A DNA stretch of 64,000 nt from Akkermansia muciniphila (GTDB taxonomy: Bacteria > Verrucomicrobiota > Verrucomicrobiia > Verrucomicrobiales > Akkermansiaceae): positions 1,984,001-2,048,000 of the forward strand of contig NZ_CP114598.1 in NCBI RefSeq assembly GCF_030848305.1, read 5' to 3'. Of this stretch, positions 51,064 to 60,100 are shown one piece after another. Below the pieces are notes generated by a model. The model did not search any database, was not told the origin of the DNA, and was given only the letters and a program-made list of their open reading frames with translations. Made by a program: the position numbers and the translations under genes. Positions within the stretch are counted from its first letter, which is position 1. Each line of letters opens with the position of its first letter.

Positions 51064-53215
51064 AACAGTAGAATTGACGGGACTGGCCAGCCAGTCATGC
51101 AGCTGGCAATGGAGGAATTTTACGGCGGCCCAGGTGTCTTTCCAGCTGGGCCGGGAAATGATGGATGCCGCCCCCTTCTCTTATAAAGAGCGCGTGCGGG
51201 TGGCGTGGGACGGCGTGACGGTGCTGGACGGCACCGTGCGCAAGTGTGATGCCGCCTTGTCCGCGTCCGGCTACGTGTGGCAGGTGGAAATTTGCGACCA
51301 CTGGAAGCCGATGGAGGGCACGACGTTTTTCGGCTCCGGCATCGGGGCGGGCAGGATTGCTTTCTCGTTTGCGGCGTTTTCCGGCCTATCCTCCGGGGCG
51401 TCGGTCAAACGGCGCATCAAGATCGCGGCGGCCCTCCGGACGGTGCTGGACAACGCCCGCACCCACGGGGCGCTGGTGACGGATTATGTGCTGGATGTGG
51501 ATGATTCCGCCTGGATATGGGACACGGATGTCGCCTGTGACAAGCACGCCTCCCTGCTGCGCAAATTCCTAAGTTCCCGGCCCGGCATGGTGGCCTGGTT
51601 TGATTATTCCGGAGCCAGCCCCGTGCTGCACATTGCGGACGGGGACCGCCTGGACCCGGTGACGCTGGACCGGATCACGCACAGATTGTCAAAAATCCAG
51701 CTGACGGAACGGGTGGACCTGGTGCCCCCCGCGGTGGGGGTGGTGATGACGCGGGGCAAGTACGCCACGTCCACGGTTGTTCACCCAGCCGGGGCGGACT
51801 TGCACCAGGAAGGCTGCACGATCGTGCAACTGTCCGACCCGCGAACGGGGGATGACCCGGACGACACCGACGAGGATGGCGTGGATGGCCCCCAATACAA
51901 TTTTGCCAAGCCGGAAATGATGGTTCTGGGCGAAAAGATGCCGACCGGGCCGGAGGACGCCCGGGAATGGTGGACAAAAAAGATTCCGGAACTGGCGAAG
52001 GTTCCCGGGGCACAGTTCGGGACGATCCAGCGGGAGACGCCCGCCGTGGAAGGGCAGGATGCCAGGAACTACAGCACGACCGCCACCAGATACGAACTTG
52101 TTTCCGGCTCTTTAAGCGAAGCCTGCACAACCATCAAATGGTGTGAGGTGATTTTCAAGCAATACGTTTACATAGATTCCCCTCCAAAAAAAGGTTTTGA
52201 GCTGCTCTTTCCGCGTAAAAAAACCGTGACGATTAACGGGGACAAGGTGACGAGGTATTACAACTGGCTGACCTGGCGCGGCGTTACCACCAACACCCGG
52301 AAACGGCATTACAAGGTGGACCGCCAGGGGACAATCGGCCCGGAGGACGGTTCTGCATTCCCGCCTCCGTCCGGAGGCAGCGGGAGCGGCGAAGCGGACT
52401 GGCCAAATTACAGGCCCGTCCTGGCCGCCTATTACCAAATGACCCGCGTGGCACCCTGGGCCGGAAGCGTGGACGCCCTGGCGGCCATCCGTCCGGACCT
52501 GCTGCTGGGGCGGCGCTTGTCGATTGCAGGGGCCAACCCGGCCTGGCTGGACATGCGGACGGTCATTCAGGGCGTCACGGTGGATTTATCCGCAGGCAAC
52601 ACGTATATATCCACGGGAGTTCCCGACCATTTGAGCCTGCAAAGCATGATTGACCGACAGCAGCAGCTTTACAGCAACCAGGCCGCTATGGATGACCGGG
52701 ACAACCAGGATCAGGTGCAGGACAATCCCGCCCTGTCCCTGACTTACGATTCCAACGCCCGCATCAGCCCCAAGGCCCCGACCGTCAGCCCCCGCGGAGA
52801 GGTTATCTGGTCATCCGCGACGCCGGAGCCGAATGACTACGGATTCCGCGTTCAGCTGGAATACGATGAAGACGGCCAGAAGACGGGAGCCACCATCACG
52901 CCCGGGAAAATCATGCTGAATGGCCGCGTGCTGGGAGATGCCCCGGCAAGCAAGGATTTGCCGATGATGGAAGGGGAAGTCTGGCTGAATTTGATTCTGA
53001 ATGAAAACGAGGAAATCACGGGCATGGCCGTCATTTCCTCCGCGGGGACGGTGGACCCCTTCATGCTTACATCCATAGACGGAGCAAGGCCGTCCCGGCT
53101 GTTTTATTATTCCTTCCCTCTGGCCGTCATTAAAGGCGACGAGGTAATCCAGTACGCCCTGGGCACCATTCAGCTTCCCGTAGGGGGCGGCACGTATTAT
53201 CCGTGGGGACCGTAG
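51053..53215 (+). CDS. Tail hub / distal tail protein
   Basis: 720 residues from ATG 51053 (MDIRTVELTGLASQSCSWQWRNFTAAQVSFQLG), overlapping the tape measure stop by 11 bases. The N-terminal 200 residues show a phage-hub (gp27-like) pattern: KERVRVAWDGVTVLDGTVRKCDAALSASGYVWQVEICDHW, then HTHGALVTDYVLDVDDS... and GMVAWFDYSGASPVLHIADGDRLDP. The middle is a beta-rich domain (TVTINGDKVTRYYNWLTWRGVTTNTRKRHYKV); the C-terminal part (about 590-720) is beta-rich with a GEVWLNLILNENEEITGMAVISSAG motif common to Verrucomicrobia phage hub proteins by position. Probably the adsorption and injection hub. Confidence 0.72.
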   Translation: MDIRTVELTGLASQSCSWQWRNFTAAQVSFQLGREMMDAAPFSYKERVRVAWDGVTVLDGTVRKCDAALSASGYVWQVEICDHWKPMEGTTFFGSGIGAGRIAFSFAAFSGLSSGASVKRRIKIAAALRTVLDNARTHGALVTDYVLDVDDSAWIWDTDVACDKHASLLRKFLSSRPGMVAWFDYSGASPVLHIADGDRLDPVTLDRITHRLSKIQLTERVDLVPPAVGVVMTRGKYATSTVVHPAGADLHQEGCTIVQLSDPRTGDDPDDTDEDGVDGPQYNFAKPEMMVLGEKMPTGPEDAREWWTKKIPELAKVPGAQFGTIQRETPAVEGQDARNYSTTATRYELVSGSLSEACTTIKWCEVIFKQYVYIDSPPKKGFELLFPRKKTVTINGDKVTRYYNWLTWRGVTTNTRKRHYKVDRQGTIGPEDGSAFPPPSGGSGSGEADWPNYRPVLAAYYQMTRVAPWAGSVDALAAIRPDLLLGRRLSIAGANPAWLDMRTVIQGVTVDLSAGNTYISTGVPDHLSLQSMIDRQQQLYSNQAAMDDRDNQDQVQDNPALSLTYDSNARISPKAPTVSPRGEVIWSSATPEPNDYGFRVQLEYDEDGQKTGATITPGKIMLNGRVLGDAPASKDLPMMEGEVWLNLILNENEEITGMAVISSAGTVDPFMLTSIDGARPSRLFYYSFPLAVIKGDEVIQYALGTIQLPVGGGTYYPWGP

Positions 53216-53221
53216 TTTTTT

Positions 53222-54001
53222 ATGATCAGAATTCACATATTCACGTATAAGGAAGACGCCCCGGAAGCCGTAGCGGCGGCCAGGTGCGCCCGGATGGCCT
53301 GCCCGTCTGCCCTGGTGCGGGTGCTGGATGATTGCCACGCCCCAGTGGATGCCGGGACGGTGGAGGCCCTGGAAAAGCTGGGAGCCGTCTATGACCAGAC
53401 ATCCTGGATGCGCGGCGGGAATTTGCGAGGTCCTGGCGCCATTGTGGGGGTTCTGCGTTCTATGGCGGTGAATGCCTCCCCTGACGACATCTTGGTCAAG
53501 CTGGATTCCGACACGGCGCTTTTAGATGGGGACTGGCTGCAATGGATGGCAGCCCATCCGGAATGCCTGTGGTACTCTTCCGGGGACGATCGGCATTTAA
53601 CCTATGGATGCTGCTATGCCGTGCGCGCCCATGTGGCCGTCCATTTGGCCGACGTTCTTCAGGAGCGCCATTTACCGGATTCAGCCCCGGAGGATTTAAC
53701 GTATGCCCAGACCATGATTGAAGAATACGGACGGGAGGCATGCCGGATTGAAGCGCCCTGGCGGCGCGGGGAATCGGAGAATTCCCGCTGGTCCTGCTGG
53801 TGCTGGCACAGCGCCGAGGCTTCCCCTGATTTATACGCCCGGATGTTCCGGATGGTGACGACAGGCAACCCCCGGCCTTATGGAGTGCCGCGTGAGCGCA
53901 GGGCGGAAATTATGCACTCCCTTTGCAACGCCAAAATAAAGCTGATGGCAGCGGCGGCAATAGCCCCGGGTGATGGTACGGATTCACCTTCCTTGCGGTG
54001 A
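53222..54001 (+). CDS. Phage-encoded GT-A type glycosyltransferase
   Basis: 259 residues. N-terminal Rossmann-like strand MIRIHIFTYKEDAPEAVAAARC with a nucleotide-sugar pocket, and the metal-binding DxD motif in DDILVKLDSDTALLDGDWLQWM. A following WYSSGDDRHLTYGCCYAVRAH fits a GT-A acceptor region. Substrate unknown. The gene is the last in the late operon, next to the right end, where Mu-like phages carry morons. It could glycosylate the fibre or alter host surface glycans. Confidence 0.7.
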   Translation: MIRIHIFTYKEDAPEAVAAARCARMACPSALVRVLDDCHAPVDAGTVEALEKLGAVYDQTSWMRGGNLRGPGAIVGVLRSMAVNASPDDILVKLDSDTALLDGDWLQWMAAHPECLWYSSGDDRHLTYGCCYAVRAHVAVHLADVLQERHLPDSAPEDLTYAQTMIEEYGREACRIEAPWRRGESENSRWSCWCWHSAEASPDLYARMFRMVTTGNPRPYGVPRERRAEIMHSLCNAKIKLMAAAAIAPGDGTDSPSLR

Positions 54002-54076
54002 GTTTTTTATAGCAAATTCGGGGGTAAAAGTCACGCGAATTCACCCGTTTTCAGGCGTTTTTTTCACCTCTTTTCA

Positions 54077-54104
54077 GGCTTCCGGAAAGGGGCTTTTCCT
54101 AGCC
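54077..54104 (+). terminator. Possible terminator at the end of the late operon
   Basis: GGCT (54077-54080) and AGCC (54101-54104) enclose GGAAA...TTTTCC, giving a nested stem with T-rich 3' arm, 76 bases after the glycosyltransferase stop. Weak. Confidence 0.35.
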
Positions 54105-54165
54105 GCAAGTGGCGAAATATCGCAACAACCTGTCCCGCATATCGCAACTATCTTGCGCCGTTACA
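54098..54165. repeat. Right end of the prophage with transposase-binding-like sites
   Basis: Read inward (minus strand) from the terminal TG at 54165: ATAGTTGCGATAT at 54139-54151, then TTGTTGCGATAT in a 22-bp copy (54117-54138) of the left repeat, then a weaker ACTTGCGGCTA around 54100-54110. The sites are spaced about 22 bp apart, like Mu R1, R2 and R3. Site R1 carries the best match to the left L1. Confidence 0.72.
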
Positions 54166-54567
54166 ACGGTTGAAAAAAGGATGGTTGGAAAACATCAGAA
54201 AGCTGATGGTCTGGTTGGGATAAGCTTGTCTCCATGTCTTTGGAAACAACACGCCTGAACAGGTTCTGTTGCGCTTTGAGGCGGCTGATAGCCTCCTGTT
54301 GGAATTCCTTGTTTGATTAAAAAGGAGAAAAAATACGGTGAAAATCATTGACTCTTTCCGGGGAAGTGCTATGCAAGCTGTAGCGGCTTGTGGGAAGCAG
54401 GCCGTTTTATTCCGGCTGTCATGTTCCCTTCTTCTAGCGGTCAGGAAGGCCGTCTCTCCAACGGCAAAGGCTCGGTTCAACTCCGGCAGGGAATGCCAGC
54501 GGCAGGCATGTTTTTTGTTTTTCCGTGAAGAGACGGCAAATTGCATCAGAAGAAGCAAGGCGCTGGG
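54166..54567. other. Right flank of the prophage, no intact gene
   Basis: Begins with ACGG (54166-54169), the likely target duplication. Open frames in both directions (for example 54338-54637 plus, 54148-54558 minus) overlap each other or real genes and have no protein-like composition. No gene is called. Confidence 0.45.
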
Positions 54568-55560
54568 TTATGATGGGAACACGCTTTCAATGATTTTCCC
54601 CGCCCATTCCGGTAGTGGCTTTCCTCCGAATAAATGAAGAATCATGGGAGCGGTATTGGTGGTGCTGTTCGGTTCGGTGATCAGAAAATCCCTCTTAATG
54701 CCCGGGCCTGAAATTCCCCATGGAACTATCATTTCCGCTGCGCTCGTACCCCCGTGGCCTTTTCCGATTCCCCCATGATCCGTCAAAAATAAAAAATGCG
54801 TATCGTTGAATAAGTCTTCCTGCCTCAATTTCTGAAAAAAGATTCCAATTTGCTGATCCGCCTCTTCAATAGATTGAAGATATTCATTGGACATCCATCC
54901 GTACTTGTGTCCCGCATGATCTGTATGAACGGAATAGAGGAAAACCACAGTGGGGATGTAGCGGTGTTTCATGATGAATTGAAAAGCCTGGTTGTAATTG
55001 GGGATATAGGCATCGTCTTTCAGATACTTGATTTCATCCAGATATTTTTCGTTGAACGGATAGGCGAGAGGTTTCCAATTATAATAAAAAGCTGTTTTAC
55101 AGGAAGGCTGGCATTTTTTCATGGCCTGAAATACGGAGGGATAATATCCGTCTTCGTCTTTCCGTACGGCGGGGTAGGAGGAATTCGCCAGCGTCCAGTT
55201 ATTATTGAAGACACCGTGCTGTTCCGGGCCGCTTCCGGTTAAGTGACTGGTCCAGTTAGGCAAAGTGACGGAGGGCATCACAACCCTCGTATCCAGAGAG
55301 AAAGCTCCCTGTGACATCATTCCTTTTAAGGAGGGAGCATGCGCCTTTTGAAAACCTTCCAGACAAATCCCGTCCAGGGAAATCATGATCACTCTTTTGG
55401 CGGAATTGTCGGGAGTAATATCCGGTACGGAATTTTTAGGAATGCCGGAACCATATTGTGTGGCGGAAAGGGCTGTATCGCCCGTCGCCATTCCTGCCGC
55501 CGCCAGACCTAATTGATTCAGGAAATTCCTGCGAGTTGTTTGATGAGAGGAGTTTTCCAT
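54568..55560 (-). CDS. Tat-exported type I phosphodiesterase / alkaline phosphatase superfamily protein
   Basis: 330 residues from ATG 55560. The signal is twin-arginine type: TTRRNFLNQLGLAAAGMATGDTALS. RVIMISLDGICLEGFQKAHAPSLKGMMSQG has the N-terminal metal-binding Asp; VMPSVTLPNWTSHLTGSGPEQHG holds the catalytic Thr region; HTDHAGHKYG and LTDHGG give further metal ligands, together the pattern of nucleotide pyrophosphatase / phosphodiesterases. Acts in the periplasm on phosphodiesters or nucleotides. It is a single gene beside a phage remnant; GC is lower than the prophage. Confidence 0.85.
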   Translation of the reverse strand: MENSSHQTTRRNFLNQLGLAAAGMATGDTALSATQYGSGIPKNSVPDITPDNSAKRVIMISLDGICLEGFQKAHAPSLKGMMSQGAFSLDTRVVMPSVTLPNWTSHLTGSGPEQHGVFNNNWTLANSSYPAVRKDEDGYYPSVFQAMKKCQPSCKTAFYYNWKPLAYPFNEKYLDEIKYLKDDAYIPNYNQAFQFIMKHRYIPTVVFLYSVHTDHAGHKYGWMSNEYLQSIEEADQQIGIFFQKLRQEDLFNDTHFLFLTDHGGIGKGHGGTSAAEMIVPWGISGPGIKRDFLITEPNSTTNTAPMILHLFGGKPLPEWAGKIIESVFPS

Positions 55561-55743
55561 ATAAAATACATACTGTCGGCTTGGAATATTTTTATCAACT
55601 CTTGCCAGCATACCGGACAGGAGCGTGGGCTCAATCAGGACGTTTTACACAGGATGACATTTTCCGTGAGCGGGAGCAGATTTTCAGGGAAGTGGTGTTC
55701 TGTGCCTCCGTTATTGAAATCAACCGATTAGCGTAATCATACC

Positions 55744-56151
55744 ATGAGAGAGATACAAATACAGTTTTCCAAGCCCGGCAACTGGCGGGAATTCACGCTG
55801 ACAGCCATCTACCAGGATTCGGATGGATATACCCGTATAGACCGCTATAAACAGAATGACATACCGGCCAACCAGGCCCCGGCTTTGGGCGCGGCTGTAG
55901 CCGTCATTGAGGACATGGAAGAGGACTGGCAAGCTGTCCAAGTATGGGCAAGGCTGGGAAATACCTCTGTGCTGAATCATTCCGCAGGAGATGATGAGGC
56001 CGTTGAGTTTGGTGAAGCTGTTCTGCTGACGATTGAGGCTGTCAATAGCCTTGGAGGCCGCCGTATTTTTACCCCTGTTAATTATGCACAGTTCATGCTG
56101 GTGGATTTTGCCTCCATATCATTCTTCAAGTATTTTACCATCAGAAAATAA
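55744..56151 (+). CDS. Stray paralogue of the prophage fibre-associated protein
   Basis: 135 residues, nearly the same length and clearly related to the prophage protein at 47255: IQIQFSKPGNWREFTLTAIYQDSDGYTRIDRYKQNDIPANQAPALGAAVAVIEDMEEDWQAVQVWAR...VLLTIEAVNSLGGRRIFT...FKYFTIRK. It lies 1.6 kb outside the prophage, between the phosphodiesterase and tmRNA genes, with no other intact phage genes. The preceding DNA (55640-55736) has an open stretch ending SVIEINRLA that resembles the end of a fibre protein. It is probably a relic of another phage or of recombination. Confidence 0.7.
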   Translation: MREIQIQFSKPGNWREFTLTAIYQDSDGYTRIDRYKQNDIPANQAPALGAAVAVIEDMEEDWQAVQVWARLGNTSVLNHSAGDDEAVEFGEAVLLTIEAVNSLGGRRIFTPVNYAQFMLVDFASISFFKYFTIRK

Positions 56152-56416
56152 TAAGGATATCAGCAAATAAGGTAGGACTGACTGCATGATGGCGGCTGGC
56201 TGGGGGATATGTGATGCAGCGGATTTAGAGCATGGCAATGTAAGAGGGGGTGAATAGATGAAATAGCTTGTTCCTTATCAAGGATGCTTCCTCCACATCC
56301 TTTTCCGCCTACTGACTGGGAGAAAGGAGTATTCCTGCGTACAAATTACAGCACATTGTTTCTAAAAGCCGTTATCATGTACTGCAGTTTATCTTGCAGT
56401 TTTATAAAAACAAAAA
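56152..56416. other. Intergenic, no gene seen
   Basis: AT-rich spacer between the stray phage gene and the tmRNA terminator. No open frame looks real. Confidence 0.4.
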
Positions 56417-56449
56417 CCGCAAGCGTTATTTTTCAAACGCTTGCGGTTG
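56417..56449 (-). terminator. tmRNA terminator
   Basis: AACCGCAAGCGTT and its near-complement (AAACGCTTGCGGTT) form a long stem; on the minus strand a TTTTTGTTTTT tract follows. It ends the tmRNA gene. Confidence 0.85.
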
Positions 56450-56457
56450 TTTTGAAA

Positions 56458-56817
56458 TGGTGGAGGCGACGGGAGTCGAACCCGTGTCCTGAAGGCCATT
56501 GATGACGGCATCTCCATGTTCAGACGCATATTGCTGCTTTCGCGGCTGCTTCGCCATGCGTCAACTAGGCAAGCTCGCTAGTTGCCTGTGGAAGTCTCGT
56601 GCGTTGCGCGGCAACCCCGCATTGCACCAGCCTGCTGTCTCTTCGTCGTCCCCTCTAGCAGGCGTTGAGGTTCTGACGCGGCTGAACTAATTAAGCAGCC
56701 AGAGCAAGGTCGTTAGACTCTGCATTTATTTTTTTAATCGGCTTTTTAGAAGGCCAGCCGATTAACCTTCACATGCAGCCAGCACCGCAGACTTCCAGTC
56801 GAAACCATGGCGCCCCC
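56458..56817 (-). ncRNA. ssrA: tmRNA
   Basis: 360 bases. Acceptor GGGGGCG (5' end at 56817) pairs with CGCCTCC (one G-U) before encoded CCA (56458-56460). The TTCGACTGG motif of the 5' tRNA-like domain, the T-arm GGGTTCGACTCCC and the tag reading frame NAESNDLALAA-TAA (stop at 56691-56693) are all present. Rescues stalled ribosomes with SmpB. Confidence 0.95.
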
Positions 56818-56901
56818 ATATGTATTTACCAGCAGAGACAAAAAATCCCGCCGTGATGTTCAGGCAGGAATCATTTTATTTGCTGGTAGTGATGCAAGTG
56901 G

Positions 56902-56975
<74 letters not shown>

Positions 56976-57188
56976 TTTGACTTGCGTCGTTTACCGCATA
57001 AGCGGTGAGAGAAATATAGATTTTTCTTCGGGAAAGTCAAGATGTTTGTAAGATGATTTGAGAAAAAAATTCATTTTTCTCTTTTCGGGAAAATAAATTT
57101 TCAGAAAAGGAACCGTTGACTGCGGGATGGAGAAAGAGGGGAAAGGCGTTGCGTCATGGAATGGCCTGTGGCACACTAAACGGAGGAA

Positions 57189-59339
57189 ATGAGCGAGTTC
57201 AAGGTGATCAGGTCGCCGATGGAGGCATTGAAGAAGTTCTTCGGCTTTTCCGTCTTGAGAGAGGGCCAGGATCAAGTAGTGGCTTCCATTATGGAAGGCC
57301 GCAATGTATTGGTAGTGATGCCCACGGGAGGAGGAAAATCCCTGTGTTACCAGCTTCCTTCCTTGTGCCGGGACGGGGTTTGCCTGGTTGTCAGCCCTCT
57401 AATCTCTTTAATGAAAGATCAGGTGGATGCTCTTGCCGCCAGGGGGATTCCCGCCACCATGATTAACAGTTCCCTGAGTTTTCCTGAGCAAAAGGAACGT
57501 TTGGACGGAATGAGGAAGGGAGCGTTCAAGCTGGTGTATGTGGCTCCGGAACGTTTTGGTCATGAAGGGTTCATGCATGCTCTGGCGGAGGTGGATGTAA
57601 ATATGGTGGCTGTGGATGAAGCGCATTGCCTGAGCCAGTGGGGGCACGATTTCCGCCCGGATTATCTGAAGCTGGGAAGAGCTGTTGAGATGCTGGGGCG
57701 GCCTCAGGTGGCTGCGCTGACCGCCACGGCTACGCCGCGGGTGCGGGAAGATATTCTGAAACATCTGGGGCTGGATGACCCGGTGACGATTGTGCGCGGA
57801 TTTGCGCGGGAAAATCTGCATTTCCGCATTACTGCGTGCGATACACACAAAGACAAATACAAGAGGTTGTATGAATTGGTGAAGCGTCACAAGACGGGCA
57901 TTATTTATTGCTCCACCCGCAAAAAAGTGGAGCAGGTATATGAGGCTCTATCCGATCTTGGATTGAGCGTGACTGCCTATCACGCCGGCATGACGGATGA
58001 GCAGAGGGAGGAGGCCCAGAACGCTTTCATGAACCGTCATGCGGATATTGTTATTGCCACAAATGCGTTTGGCATGGGCATTGACCGGGCGGACGTCAGG
58101 TTTGTGGCTCATTTTGAAATTCCCGGCAGCGTGGAGGCCTATTATCAGGAGGCTGGCCGAGCCGGACGAGACGGGAATGAAGCGTATTGCGAACTTTTGT
58201 TCAACCATGCGGATTTGCGGACCCAGGAATTTTTTATTGAAGGAGTCAATCCGGGAATTCCATTGATTGTGGAGCTGTACGAGTTGCTCAGGAAGCATTG
58301 CAGTGCGGAAACCCACGATGTCATGTGGTCTCTGGAGGAAATGGCGGAGCGTCTCAAATGCCGTAATGCCATGCAGGTGGGGGCAGCTTTATCCGTGCTT
58401 ATACGCAATGGAGCGATTAGCCGTCATGATGTTCCGGGGCAACGCGTGAAGCTTACCAGAGTAACGGATCCTTCCATAAGCGGTTTGAAAATTCCTCTGG
58501 ATGGAGACGCCCTGAGGGAAAAGGAAGTGAGGGACCGGGAGAAACTGAAGGCAATGACGGAATTCGCTTATTCCTCCGGATGCCGGCAGCAATGGATTTT
58601 GAATTATTTCGGGGAGGAAGATGGGGTTCCGTGCGGCCGCTGTGATCAGTGTCTGACGCTGGGCGTTGAGGAAGGTCAATCTCTGGGAGAGGAAGAGACC
58701 TTGGTGGTGCGGCAGGCATTGAGCGGGATTGCGCGCGCGTCCGTGCGTCTGGCTGATGGTTCATGGCAGGGAAGATGGGGCAAGACGAAGATTATTCAGA
58801 TGCTCAAAGGGGCGAAAACCCAGGAGTTGTTAAGAACATCCCTGGTCCGGCTGAGTACCTATGGCATCCTTTCCCGATGGAGCGAGGACGATATCCGCCA
58901 GTTGTTCCGTGCCATGCAGATGGCGGGATTGACCAAAATGAGCGGAGAGGCGGACCGTCCCCTGATTACCCTGAGTCCGAAAGGCAATGAAGTGATGATG
59001 GGGCGCAAGAAGGCATCTTTGGTTTGGCCTTTTGCCCGCCGGGGAAAAATATCCGTATCTATGGAGCAGGCCAGAGTTCGGGCTACAGGAAATTTGGCTG
59101 CCCTGGGAGAGTTTGACGAGGATTTGTTTTTGAAGTTGAAGGAACTGAGGAATGAACTGGCTCGGGAGGCCGGGATTCCGGCTTATGCCGTGTTTCACAA
59201 TTCTACGCTGGAAGGTCTGGCCAGGTTGAAACCTACCACCCGCCGTGGCGCTATGAATGTTCACGGCATTGGAGAGCAGAAAGTTGCTCGTTACCTGGAT
59301 GATTTCCTGGAAGTCATTGCCGAGCATTGCGGGGTTTGA
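57189..59339 (+). CDS. recQ: ATP-dependent DNA helicase RecQ
   Basis: 716 residues. Superfamily 2 helicase: motif I MPTGGGKSLCYQLP, motif II AVDEAHCLSQWGHDFRPDY, motif VI YYQEAGRAGRDG. The RecQ-C-terminal zinc cluster (CRQQW...CGRCDQC) and winged helix follow, and an HRDC domain ends the protein (FLKLKELRNELAREAGIPAYAVFHNSTLEGLARLKPTTRRGAMNVHGIGEQKVARY). Unwinds DNA in repair and recombination. GGAGGA lies very close to ATG 57189; the next Met at 57216 is an alternative start. Confidence 0.95.
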   Translation: MSEFKVIRSPMEALKKFFGFSVLREGQDQVVASIMEGRNVLVVMPTGGGKSLCYQLPSLCRDGVCLVVSPLISLMKDQVDALAARGIPATMINSSLSFPEQKERLDGMRKGAFKLVYVAPERFGHEGFMHALAEVDVNMVAVDEAHCLSQWGHDFRPDYLKLGRAVEMLGRPQVAALTATATPRVREDILKHLGLDDPVTIVRGFARENLHFRITACDTHKDKYKRLYELVKRHKTGIIYCSTRKKVEQVYEALSDLGLSVTAYHAGMTDEQREEAQNAFMNRHADIVIATNAFGMGIDRADVRFVAHFEIPGSVEAYYQEAGRAGRDGNEAYCELLFNHADLRTQEFFIEGVNPGIPLIVELYELLRKHCSAETHDVMWSLEEMAERLKCRNAMQVGAALSVLIRNGAISRHDVPGQRVKLTRVTDPSISGLKIPLDGDALREKEVRDREKLKAMTEFAYSSGCRQQWILNYFGEEDGVPCGRCDQCLTLGVEEGQSLGEEETLVVRQALSGIARASVRLADGSWQGRWGKTKIIQMLKGAKTQELLRTSLVRLSTYGILSRWSEDDIRQLFRAMQMAGLTKMSGEADRPLITLSPKGNEVMMGRKKASLVWPFARRGKISVSMEQARVRATGNLAALGEFDEDLFLKLKELRNELAREAGIPAYAVFHNSTLEGLARLKPTTRRGAMNVHGIGEQKVARYLDDFLEVIAEHCGV

Positions 59340-59655
59340 ATTGGTCTTTCCTATTATTTTTCCAATCAGGTGTGCGCCGTTTCCGGAAAATGGCGTTCAT
59401 GCTATGCTGAATATATTTTCCGGAAAAAACGGATATTTATTTCAATAATATATTTATTGATATGGAGTTATGTGTATTTTTTTCTCTTTCAAGGAGATTG
59501 TTTTTTTGCCCGAATGGAACAATCAAATGAATAGCTGTCTATCCCAATCCAGTAGAATCAAAAGGATTGCTTGATCGATATTTTTGACTGTATTATTTAT
59601 GTATTGACTTCATTTTGGGAAGCGTGTAGTTTCTTCTCCACACATTACCCAAGAC
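59340..59655. other. AT-rich spacer before tRNA-Ser
   Basis: 316 bases with no gene. It contains TTGACT-TATGTA-like elements near 59580-59610 that could form the tRNA promoter. Confidence 0.4.
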
Positions 59656-59748
59656 GGAGCGGTGGCTGAGAGGCTGAAAGCACTCCTTTGCTAAAGGAAC
59701 GTACTGGCAAAACCGGTACCGAGGGTTCGAATCCCTCCCGCTCCGCCA
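59656..59748 (+). tRNA. tRNA-Ser (anticodon GCT)
   Basis: Class II tRNA: acceptor GGAGCGG with CCGCTCC, anticodon loop TTGCTAA, long variable arm with TACTGGC...GCCAGTA-like pairing (GTACTGGCAAAACCGGTAC), T-arm GAGGGTTCGAATCCCTC and encoded CCA (59746-59748). Confidence 0.95.
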
Positions 59749-59767
59749 AAACCTTTCTTTTTTGAAG

Positions 59768-59797
59768 AGCCTGCATCTCCATGGTGCAGGCTTTTTT
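59768..59797 (+). terminator. Terminator after tRNA-Ser
   Basis: AGCCTGCA (59768-59775) pairs with TGCAGGCT (59785-59792) and is followed by TTTTT. Confidence 0.85.
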
Positions 59798-59947
59798 CTT
59801 TGCAAATCAGGGGGATTAAATGGTGGGGAATTATTCGCTGATCTGACTGTCTTATTTTATATTTATCAAATTTGAATAACTTGGGACCAAAACGCCGGTT
59901 AGAATGCCTAGCCAGCATTTGGAGAGTACAAAAATCAAACCCGCCGC

Positions 59948-60100
59948 ATGTGTGGTCTGAACCAGTTTAATGATCTCCCTGAAGCTTTGAAAGAAAGAGG
60001 GTGGGAGATTCTAGCATTCATGGAAAAGTCCGGCTTGCGGCTGGCTGTTTCCGAGGAAGGAAGCGGAAAGTTTTTCAGATATTTTTATCCCGTGGATTGA
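59948..60100 (+). CDS. Small ORF next to the phage remnant
   Basis: 50 residues (MCGLNQFNDLPEALKERGWEILAFMEKSG...FRYFYPVD). Protein-like composition with an amphipathic helix, but no family recognised. It directly precedes the ASCH-like remnant and may be a leftover of the same phage segment. Confidence 0.4.
   Translation: MCGLNQFNDLPEALKERGWEILAFMEKSGLRLAVSEEGSGKFFRYFYPVD

Larger units (their letters stand above)
23266..54165. mobile_element. Mu-type transposable prophage, 30.9 kb, apparently complete
   Basis: The element has TG...CA termini. The two ends align over 29 bases at 20 positions, including a shared ATAGTTG at offset 15. Between them lie, in Mu order: divergent repressor and Ner-like regulator, MuA-like transposase, MuB-like ATPase, Gam, lysis genes, DUF3486 protein, terminase, DUF935 portal, protease/scaffold, capsid and tail genes. 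Only a tail tube, tape measure and hub are found, with no sheath or contractile baseplate, so the phage is probably a siphovirus. Most genes appear intact; a frameshift may affect the gene at 33005. Two neighbouring loci outside the element carry phage-like remnants from other phages. Confidence 0.9.

Noticed and set aside
54338-54637. 99-codon ORF right of the prophage
   Set aside because: Overlaps the end of the phosphodiesterase gene on the other strand and has a composition unlike real proteins here.
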